From Bacteroidota bacterium (lineage in GTDB: Bacteria; Spirochaetota; Spirochaetia; JABMQR01), in contig JABMQR010000146.1 in NCBI GenBank assembly GCA_013202335.1, positions 1 through 6,382 on the forward strand: a DNA stretch of 6,382 nt, given 5' to 3'. The first letter of the stretch is position 1; every line of letters begins with the position of its first letter. Below the pieces are notes generated by a model. That model did not search any database and had not been told where the DNA came from. It worked only from the letters and a program-made list of their open reading frames with translations. The position numbers and the translations under genes are program-made. Positions 1-6,382 of the stretch are shown piece after piece.

Positions 1-7
1 AAAGCAT

Positions 8-116
8 GGAGTTTTGCGTAAGCGAAACTCCCAAGCTGAACGGTTTACCGTTCAGCAGTTTTCAGCGGAATAGAACCGCCAAAGCGGTTCTGGTAAACTG
101 AATCTTTAGATTCAGT
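8..116. repeat. Array of four tandem short hairpins
   Basis: Four perfect or near-perfect inverted repeats follow each other within 109 bases. H1 is 8-31 (10-bp stem with one T-G pair, loop GTAA). H2 is 35-56 (9-bp stem GCTGAACGG, loop TTTA). H3 is 72-91 (8-bp stem AGAACCGC, loop CAAA). H4 is 97-116 (8-bp stem ACTGAATC, loop TTTA). H2 and H4 share the outer arms CTGAA/TTCAG and the loop TTTA but differ in the inner pairs with complementary changes, so they look like diverged copies kept as hairpins. No T-run follows any of them, so simple termination is not an obvious role. Function unknown; an mRNA 3'-end stabiliser or a REP-like palindromic element is possible. Confidence 0.75.
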
Positions 117-154
117 CAGGCTTGCCCTGGGGTATGATACCTTTCATTTAATCC

Positions 155-186
155 AAATATACTGCAGCAGTGCTGCAGTATATTTT
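155..186 (+). terminator. Long hairpin with short T-run, possible terminator
   Basis: AAATATACTGCAGC (155-168) pairs perfectly with 172-185 around a 3-base AGT loop, followed by the short T-run at 183-186. On the plus strand this could end a transcript entering from the left of the window. The AT-rich stem base and short T-run make it a modest terminator; it may instead be a fifth member of the neighbouring hairpin cluster. Confidence 0.5.
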
Positions 187-197
187 CCGATAAGCAC

Positions 198-229
198 AAA
201 AAAAAGCTGACCCCGGAGGATCAGCTTTT
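198..229 (-). terminator. Intrinsic terminator of the porin-like gene
   Basis: Read on the minus strand, AAAAGCTGA and TCAGCTTTT (221-229 with 202-210) form a 9-bp stem with two further G-C pairs inside, and the arm runs straight into eight T residues (198-205). It lies 25 bases after the stop codon of the gene at 255-1406. This is the textbook Rho-independent layout. Confidence 0.9.
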
Positions 230-254
230 GTATTAGCAAATATATACTAATTGC

Positions 255-1406
<1,152 letters not shown>

Positions 1407-1473
1407 ACTTCCTCCTAAGATTTTCGGGGCAGGCCTATGACCCGCATCTTCCCTTTATTTATTTAGCTATACT

Positions 1474-1502
1474 CCGACTATTATAGCAACCGACTATATA
1501 GC
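1474..1502. repeat. Imperfect 16-base direct repeat over the porin promoter
   Basis: CCGACTATTATAGC (1474-1487) and CCGACTATATAGC (1490-1502) are the same sequence apart from one base gained or lost. The first copy covers the -10 box of the minus-strand promoter and the second fills the spacer up to the -35 box. It could be a paired operator or merely a local duplication that created the promoter. Confidence 0.7.
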
Positions 1503-1508
1503 TGTCAA
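1480..1508 (-). promoter_or_regulatory. Consensus sigma-70 promoter of the porin-like gene
   Basis: On the minus strand TTGACA (1503-1508) and TATAAT (1480-1485) are separated by exactly 17 bases, with TGC immediately before the -10 box (extended -10). Both hexamers match the consensus at all positions. The sequence beyond the -35 box (1509-1530) is A/T-rich, like an UP element. The start point would be near 1473, giving a leader of about 65 bases before the ATG at 1406. This should be a very strong constitutive promoter unless repressed. Confidence 0.92.
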
Positions 1509-1632
1509 GAAAATATACAGATTTATAGCAGTTAATAGCACTATTTTTACAAAAACCGTCCTATTTTTATGCAGCAGTAGGAATTATCACCTAAAATATA
1601 TTTAATAAAAGGGTAAAACAGGCTACTTATTG

Positions 1633-1638
1633 TATAAT
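1633..1638 (+). promoter_or_regulatory. -10 box of the HAD phosphatase gene
   Basis: TATAAT lies 26 bases before the ATG at 1665. There is no good -35 match at 16-18 bases upstream. It sits in the 12-mer ATTGTATAATTT, which occurs identically at the eno promoter (3637-3648). A small palindrome TAAAC-TAT-GTTTA (1643-1655) follows in the leader. Confidence 0.5.
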
Positions 1639-1664
1639 TTAGTAAACTATGTTTAATTAAAAGC

Positions 1665-2315
1665 ATGAATAAACATACAGAAATTAAGTATATACTTTTT
1701 GATTTAGACAACACTTTATACCCCGCTTCAAGCCGGGTTGAGCATGCATTTAACAATAGAATTGTTACGTATGTTTCAAAGTTTATGGGGATCAGTGAGG
1801 AAGAAGCAGATGAATTACGAGCGAAAGGATTTATAAAGCATGGAACCACCGTGTCCTGGCTTATAGCAGAACATGGGCTCAAGGATATTGAAGACTATCT
1901 TGATTGGATCCACATGAAAGATATTGGAAACTACATTACGCCAAATCCGGACTTAGCAGCAATGCTGAAAAGAATTAAAATCCCTCGTTCCATCCTGACC
2001 AACGCAATTAGAGAGCATGCCGAGCGTGTGCTGGAAGTGCTTGATATACGTCATGAATTTGATAAGGTTTTTGATATAAGGGATTATAACTTTAACAACA
2101 AACCCTCACCAATTGCCTACAACACTGCCCTTTCAGCAATTAATGTACCCGTTGAAAACATCCTATTCATTGATGACAACATTCATTTTATGCAGCCGTT
2201 TATAGATTTAGGGGGACAAGTACTGCTAATAGATGAGGATCAGAAACATTTGAATTCTGCATACCCATCTATACGAAAAATAACAGAACTCGAGAACTTC
2301 CTAAATAAACGTTAG
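1665..2315 (+). CDS. HAD-superfamily phosphatase, pyrimidine 5'-nucleotidase type
   Basis: A 216-residue cytosolic protein carrying the haloacid-dehalogenase motifs in order: motif I DLDNTLY with the nucleophile Asp13 and acid/base Asp15; motif II LTNA with Thr112; motif III Lys146 in NKPSP; motif IV IDDN with Asp170/Asp171. The helical stretch at about 21-90 is the C1-type cap. The 'LFDLDNTLYP' start and overall length fit the Sdt1/SSM1-like pyrimidine 5'-nucleotidase group, which dephosphorylates UMP/CMP or related phosphates; the actual substrate cannot be read from sequence. The ATG is chosen because motif I follows at residue 13, but there is no good Shine-Dalgarno sequence before it. 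It is a single gene, divergent from the porin-like gene and convergent with the acetyltransferase fusion; no partner suggests a pathway. A beta-phosphoglucomutase-like or other small-metabolite phosphatase is the alternative. Confidence 0.85.
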   Translation: MNKHTEIKYILFDLDNTLYPASSRVEHAFNNRIVTYVSKFMGISEEEADELRAKGFIKHGTTVSWLIAEHGLKDIEDYLDWIHMKDIGNYITPNPDLAAMLKRIKIPRSILTNAIREHAERVLEVLDIRHEFDKVFDIRDYNFNNKPSPIAYNTALSAINVPVENILFIDDNIHFMQPFIDLGGQVLLIDEDQKHLNSAYPSIRKITELENFLNKR

Positions 2316-2382
2316 GAAGGGAAACAGAAAGCTGGAGACTGGGATTCAGAGGACCGGAAACCCGGAAGAAAGAACCTCCCGC

Positions 2383-2418
2383 AGTTGCGAAGCAACTACC
2401 CAAACTAGTACTCTAGTT
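2383..2418. repeat. Pair of tandem hairpins between convergent genes
   Basis: AGTTGC-GAA-GCAACT (2383-2397) and AACTAG-TACT-CTAGTT (2403-2418) stand side by side in the 111-base gap between the HAD gene and the convergent acetyltransferase gene. Both have 6-bp perfect stems with loops of three or four bases, like the array at 8-116, and neither has a T-run. A shorter CCGG-AAAC-CCGG inverted repeat lies at 2354-2365. They could act as a shared weak terminator or 3'-end protector; no canonical terminator was found in this gap. Confidence 0.65.
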
Positions 2419-2426
2419 CAGGCTCC

Positions 2427-3500
2427 CTATTCTCCCCGCTGTTCCTGCTTCCATTTAGCCAGATCCAAAGAGAATCTTTCGCTAAAGGGAATGAACCCCC
2501 GCTGTTCCAAGGCTGAAGATATAACTGACGATTTACCGCTCAGCTCAATTACAATTCTCTCTGCCCCAATTTCAGCCGCCCGGCTGCACAAGGAGTCTGC
2601 AAGAAGTTTGAATATACCTAATCCGCGATAGCGTGGTTCAACATATAAATGCTTTACTGAGAAGACGAGTGTAGATTCATCCGGTGACAGTGGTTCAGCA
2701 CCTATAAAACCTGCAAAGTCCTCTAAAGGAGACTCAACAAATATAATTAACCAATTCTTATTAAACTCACTCCATGTTTTCTGATATTCCTGCACCAAAA
2801 TCTCATTAAGCGGGTAATCGACTCCGGAAAACTCATCATCCAATCGATTTTCACCAATTTTTAAAATGTATTCTCCCCATTTCTCCCTATTCTCAGTAAC
2901 AACAAAATCAGAGAGTATCAAATCTGAGATATCCTGTTCAGGTTCTCCGAGTTGTTCCAGGTACGAAATCTCTGAAAGCTGTTCGTACCATATATAGATA
3001 CTGCGCTTAATTTCCCGTTCTTTAAAATAGAACCACAACCGTTCAATGGCAGGTTCCTCTTTTAGATTATTCTTAAAGCTTCTAAAGACACCCTTCCCCA
3101 TAGAGAGCGACTCTTTCAGTTTTTCACGGAATATAGGATTTCTGAGTGATGAGACAAATTTCTCCATAATTCTAAAACCGTCAGCGGGTTTCCAAGAGGG
3201 AAGGTCCCGGTATCGTGCTTTTTTCTCTTCAGCACCGCCAACGGTAAACTCCTTCTGGATTGGTACGCCATCTGCCATATCAAATAAGTATGTCCCAGCC
3301 TGATCTTCCATACAGAAAATTATCTGATACATAAGTTCATCTGTCATGGGAAGCAGTGAATATATCGGTGCGAAAGTTGTGTTCTCATTCATAGTAGTAT
3401 TGTACCTGTTATTTGGATATTCAGCAAACAGAAAGTATAGAGATTCTTCATGCAATCTGCACAAGAATAATGGCCTCGCAGGGGGTGATATACTTGACAT
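2427..3500 (-). CDS. UPF0158-like domain fused to GNAT acetyltransferase
   Basis: A 357-residue soluble protein in two parts. Residues about 52-180 resemble the uncharacterised UPF0158 family: an opening 'LMYQIIFCMEDQ' helix, a 'YLFDMADG' strand, and the later 'GKGVFRSFKNNL...WFYFKEREI' segment. Residues about 190-350 are a GNAT N-acyltransferase domain: strand 'SVKHLYVEP', then the acetyl-CoA pyrophosphate loop RYRGLG (R290xxG293xG295), the following helix, strand 'RIVIEL', and 'LEQRGFIPF' near the end. It therefore probably transfers an acetyl group from acetyl-CoA to an unknown acceptor. The start is uncertain: ATG at 3500 has AGGG four bases upstream, whereas ATG at 3392 (residue 37) begins closer to the UPF0158 match but has no Shine-Dalgarno sequence. 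It stands alone between convergent HAD and divergent eno. The GNAT call is firm; the UPF0158 call rests on remembered family pattern. Confidence 0.8.
   Translation of the reverse strand: MSSISPPARPLFLCRLHEESLYFLFAEYPNNRYNTTMNENTTFAPIYSLLPMTDELMYQIIFCMEDQAGTYLFDMADGVPIQKEFTVGGAEEKKARYRDLPSWKPADGFRIMEKFVSSLRNPIFREKLKESLSMGKGVFRSFKNNLKEEPAIERLWFYFKEREIKRSIYIWYEQLSEISYLEQLGEPEQDISDLILSDFVVTENREKWGEYILKIGENRLDDEFSGVDYPLNEILVQEYQKTWSEFNKNWLIIFVESPLEDFAGFIGAEPLSPDESTLVFSVKHLYVEPRYRGLGIFKLLADSLCSRAAEIGAERIVIELSGKSSVISSALEQRGFIPFSERFSLDLAKWKQEQRGE
3399..3427 (-). promoter_or_regulatory. Weak candidate promoter inside the fusion gene 5' end
   Basis: On the minus strand TTGCTG (3422-3427) and TACAAT (3399-3404) are 17 bases apart. 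Transcription would begin at about 3392-3393, on the internal ATG at 3392. If used, it gives a nearly leaderless mRNA starting at residue 37 of the longer reading frame. The -35 matches only half the consensus, so this is tentative. Confidence 0.25.
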
Positions 3501-3521
3501 TAAGCCCTGTTACATACGATA

Positions 3522-3533
3522 GTTCAGCTGAAC
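3522..3533. promoter_or_regulatory. 12-base perfect palindrome, possible operator
   Basis: GTTCAGCTGAAC is a perfect palindrome located 22 bases upstream of the ATG at 3500 on the minus strand, in the intergenic space shared with eno. A dimeric repressor site for the fusion gene is possible, but a single 12-base palindrome is weak evidence. Confidence 0.3.
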
Positions 3534-3616
3534 AAGGAGCATTGTTCTTTGATGTTTTTGATTATTTCAGCTTGACCAACCTTATGTCTTATACCATTTA
3601 ATCAAAAAACCTCTCA

Positions 3617-3646
3617 TTAATAAGATGTGTTATCAAATTGTATAAT
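3617..3646 (+). promoter_or_regulatory. Probable eno promoter
   Basis: TATAAT (3641-3646) is preceded at 18 bases by TTAATA (3617-3622), a 4/6 match to the -35 consensus. The 12-mer ATTGTATAATTT around the -10 is identical to that before the HAD gene. Transcription would start near 3653, giving a leader of about 50 bases containing the palindrome at 3663-3681 and the ribosome site. Confidence 0.6.
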
Positions 3647-3662
3647 TTGACACACCCAATAA

Positions 3663-4995
<1,333 letters not shown>

Positions 4996-5000
4996 TGAAT

Positions 5001-5058
5001 GAACTTCGGAAATGAAATATTTTAGAATTTCATTTCCGAAGTTTGCTTTCGCAAACTT
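5001..5058 (+). repeat. Overlapping double hairpin after eno
   Basis: A 17-bp perfect stem pairs 5002-5018 with 5027-5043 (G5001-T5044 could add a wobble pair). A second 8-bp hairpin, AAGTTTGC-TTTC-GCAAACTT (5039-5058), reuses the last five bases of the first stem and is followed by TTTT. The two cannot both be complete at once. The second closes as GCTTTCGC, that is GCGAAAGC on the minus strand. It may assist termination or protect the eno mRNA 3' end. Confidence 0.7.
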
Positions 5059-5098
5059 TTGAGTAGTTAATTTTTGAAGTTATTTATTGATATGATTT

Positions 5099-5130
5099 AA
5101 AGACTGTCTCAACTGAGGCAGTCTTTTTTT
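5099..5130 (+). terminator. Intrinsic terminator of eno
   Basis: A 12-bp stem (5099-5110 with 5115-5126, one wobble pair, loop AACT) is followed by an uninterrupted T-run to 5130. On the minus strand the same stem is followed by only three T residues, so it may end recX transcripts from the right only weakly. Confidence 0.93.
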
Positions 5131-5168
5131 GTACGTGTAAGTGTGAATAAACTTGATGTTGGGATTTC

Positions 5169-5843
5169 TTAAAAGTTATTATCTGACTGTTCAGGAAAAC
5201 TCCGATTGACTACTCTTGAGACACGACCGTAATCAAATCCGCGGCGTATAAGCGCACGCATCATTTTATCACGATTCATGCTCCTACTTCTCAGAAGTTT
5301 TTCTGTAGCGCTCTTCAGAGCTATGTCCAGGGTATCCTCATCAATACAGTCATCAAGAACTTCCTGGATTATATCCCGAGCCACACCTTTTCGGGCCAAT
5401 CCGGCAGAGAGCATTGCTCTGCCCTCCGGATTTTTTCTTAATCGAATCCGAACCCATATTTCTGCATATCGCCGATCACTAAGCAGTCCGTTATCTGTCA
5501 GGGAAGTTATTACCTGTTGTATTGTTTTCTCAGGAAATTCTCTTCTGGAAAGTTTTGTTCGCAGTTCAGCGGTACAGTGCTCACGAATTGCAAGTAATTC
5601 AACTGCCTTACTCTTTGCTTTCCGAACATCTATCCGCTCTTTCAGATCTGAGTACTCTTGCTCTGTTAGTTCCTGACCGATAGACAGATTAAACTGTTCT
5701 GCTAGCTTCCCGGAAATAAAAAAAGAGGAGCCATCCTCCGCAGCAGCAGTAAAGCTGTTCCGGTTAACTCCTCTTTCAATTCTCCCAAAAAACGATTTAT
5801 CGTTTTGAGAACTGGAACTTTCGGCGTGCGCCTTTTTGTCCAT
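5169..5843 (-). CDS. recX: Regulatory protein RecX
   Basis: A 224-residue RecX-family protein, the modulator that binds RecA filaments in the cytoplasm and normally restrains RecA. After an N-terminal region (about 18-70) that reads as a short beta-rich extension, the helical repeats are visible: 'AVELLAIREHCTAELRTKL' (80-98), then 'LTDNGLLSDRRYAEIWVRIRL' split as NGLLSDRRYAE (118-128) and the following helix, 'AGLARKGVARDII' (147-159), and 'ALIRRGFDYGRVSRVV' (197-212). Length is somewhat above the common 150-200, because of the extension. The ATG at 5843 lies within rpsI, overlapping it by 47 bases; no other ATG, GTG or TTG in frame was seen before the conserved part, so this start is preferred although its Shine-Dalgarno sequence is weak (GAAAGAAAT). 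This suggests translational coupling to the ribosomal genes. Confidence 0.9.
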   Translation of the reverse strand: MDKKAHAESSSSQNDKSFFGRIERGVNRNSFTAAAEDGSSFFISGKLAEQFNLSIGQELTEQEYSDLKERIDVRKAKSKAVELLAIREHCTAELRTKLSRREFPEKTIQQVITSLTDNGLLSDRRYAEIWVRIRLRKNPEGRAMLSAGLARKGVARDIIQEVLDDCIDEDTLDIALKSATEKLLRSRSMNRDKMMRALIRRGFDYGRVSRVVNRSFPEQSDNNF

Positions 5844-6201
5844 ATTTCTTTCGTTCTACCATTCTAGAGTCACGGGTAAGAAACCCATTTGATCGAAGTA
5901 CTTTTGTGTTTGTTATATCATAAGCCTGAAGAGCTCTTGCAATACCATGTCGGCATGCACCGGCCTGACCTGATGGTCCTCCGCCCTTCAAATTGATTAC
6001 TATATCAAATTTTACTAATGAATCGGTAACGTCCATCGGTTGTTTTACCACATACACAAAACTGGGATTACCAAAGTACTCATCCACGTCCCGACCGTTA
6101 ATGGTAATAGCTCCGTTACCTTCTCTGAGGTATACGCGTGCAATTGCAGTTTTTCTTCTGCCGGTTCCTAATGCAAGATTTAAATTCTTATCCATATCCA
6201 C
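5797..6201 (-). CDS. rpsI: 30S ribosomal protein S9
   Basis: A 134-residue small-subunit protein whose C-terminal tail reaches the P-site tRNA. Visible hallmarks are GTGRRKTAIARV at 12-23, the S9 signature GGGPSGQAGACRHGIARAL at 74-92, and the basic tail 'RMVERKKYGQKGARRKFQFSKR', whose last residues FQFSKR match the family's usual end. Cys84 replaces the more usual Ile in the 'AIRHGIARAL' segment. The start is GTG at 6201, seven bases after AGGAG (6209-6213); an in-frame ATG at 6195 would be 13 bases away, so GTG is preferred. It follows rplM by 16 bases and overlaps recX by 47 bases. Confidence 0.98.
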   Translation of the reverse strand: MDMDKNLNLALGTGRRKTAIARVYLREGNGAITINGRDVDEYFGNPSFVYVVKQPMDVTDSLVKFDIVINLKGGGPSGQAGACRHGIARALQAYDITNTKVLRSNGFLTRDSRMVERKKYGQKGARRKFQFSKR

Positions 6202-6208
6202 TTACCTG

Positions 6209-6213
6209 CTCCT
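6209..6213 (-). promoter_or_regulatory. Ribosome binding site deciding the rpsI start
   Basis: AGGAG on the minus strand, seven bases before GTG (6201) and 13 before the in-frame ATG (6195). A second weak AGGT at 6204-6207 is eight bases before that ATG, so both starts may be used; they differ by two residues. Confidence 0.6.
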
Positions 6214-6217
6214 GACC

Positions 6218-6382
6218 TTAAAGTTCTACTGTTTCGGGTTGCTGTGCTGCATGCGGATGACTTACACCTGCATATACTTTCATGTTTGTGAACAGTTCTC
6301 TGCCCAATCTACCTTTGGGAAGCATGCCCCGAACAGCATTTTCCATCGGAAAGGTCGGTTTTCTTCTTACCATATCTGAATA
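6218..6382 (-). CDS. rplM: 50S ribosomal protein L13, C-terminal part
   Basis: The last 54 codons plus TAA of ribosomal protein L13; the 5' end lies beyond the right edge of the window. The segment 'AVRGMLPKGRLGRELFTNMKVY' (split here: AVRGMLPKGRLGREL, then FTNMKVYAG) followed by 'SHPHAAQQPE' matches the conserved L13 C-terminus, where the usual form is AVRGMLPKN-LGR and YAG-x-HPH-AQQPE. L13 is an early-assembly protein of the large subunit. It is the first visible gene of the rplM-rpsI-recX operon; its promoter is outside the window. Confidence 0.97.
   Translation of the reverse strand, partial: YSDMVRRKPTFPMENAVRGMLPKGRLGRELFTNMKVYAGVSHPHAAQQPETVEL

Noticed and set aside
1..101. All three plus-strand frames are open from the left edge (to 21, 73 and 101), including a 31-codon ATG frame at 6-101.
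   Set aside because: The stretch is filled by the hairpin array, and none of the short peptides looks like a known protein end. A gene ending at 19-21 cannot be excluded but is not supported.
8..116. CRISPR array.
   Set aside because: The units are different hairpins without a common direct repeat or unique spacers of constant length.
1547..1882. A 111-codon minus-strand frame.
   Set aside because: It overlaps the well-supported HAD gene on the other strand and the HAD promoter, and shows no recognisable domain.
3413..3601. A 62-codon plus-strand frame before eno.
   Set aside because: Mostly opposite the 5' end of the fusion gene, no ribosome site and no family resemblance.
3647..3652. Perfect TTGACA just before the eno palindrome, as a second promoter.
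   Set aside because: No acceptable -10 box at 16-18 bases downstream; the TACAAT at 3683-3688 is 30 bases away.
5278..5676. A 132-codon plus-strand frame.
   Set aside because: It is the complement of recX, which has clear family motifs.
5722..5776. 9-bp inverted repeat AAAGAGGAG / CTCCTCTTT inside recX.
   Set aside because: The arms are 37 bases apart within coding sequence and are purine-rich Glu/Arg and Ser codons; likely chance.
5993..6379. A 128-codon plus-strand frame.
   Set aside because: It is the complement of rpsI and rplM.

Overview
The window (6,382 bases, moderate G+C by eye) reads as chromosomal housekeeping DNA from a Gram-negative-type bacterium. The genes point towards a marine or halophilic spirochaete: a signal-peptide-bearing, very acidic, beta-rich envelope protein, a bacterial enolase, an rplM-rpsI-recX order, and intergenic spaces packed with short hairpins. 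The spirochaete assignment is an inference from general resemblance, not from a diagnostic marker. No phage, transposase, CRISPR array, rRNA or tRNA was seen.

Layout. 1-254 is gene-free: an array of four compact hairpins (8-116), a 14-bp hairpin ending in a short T-run (155-186), and the intrinsic terminator (198-229, minus strand) of the envelope gene. 255-1406 (minus) is an exported, Asp-rich, porin-like protein, driven by a perfect consensus sigma-70 promoter (TTGACA-17-TATAAT, 1480-1508). 1665-2315 (plus) is a HAD-superfamily phosphatase of the pyrimidine 5'-nucleotidase (Sdt1-like) type. It converges on 2427-3500 (minus), an apparent fusion of an N-terminal UPF0158-like domain with a C-terminal GNAT acetyltransferase. 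The 111 bases between them hold a second hairpin pair. 3703-4995 (plus) is enolase (eno), with its own promoter, a 19-bp palindrome in its leader and a double hairpin plus a canonical intrinsic terminator downstream. The right end carries a minus-strand operon reading rplM (3' part only), rpsI, recX; recX starts 47 bases inside rpsI.

How the genes relate. Only rplM-rpsI-recX is an evident operon (16-base gap, then an overlap). Ribosomal proteins L13 and S9 are normally co-expressed; recX is probably translationally coupled to them. eno, the HAD gene, the fusion gene and the porin-like gene look like separate transcription units.

Best leads: the UPF0158-GNAT fusion; the almost base-free mature porin-like protein with two calcium-loop motifs and an in-frame hexanucleotide repeat; the recurrent hairpin arrays, several capped by GCGNAGC-type mini-hairpin loops; the palindrome in the eno leader; and the rpsI/recX overlap. 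I found no clear new defence or mobile system.
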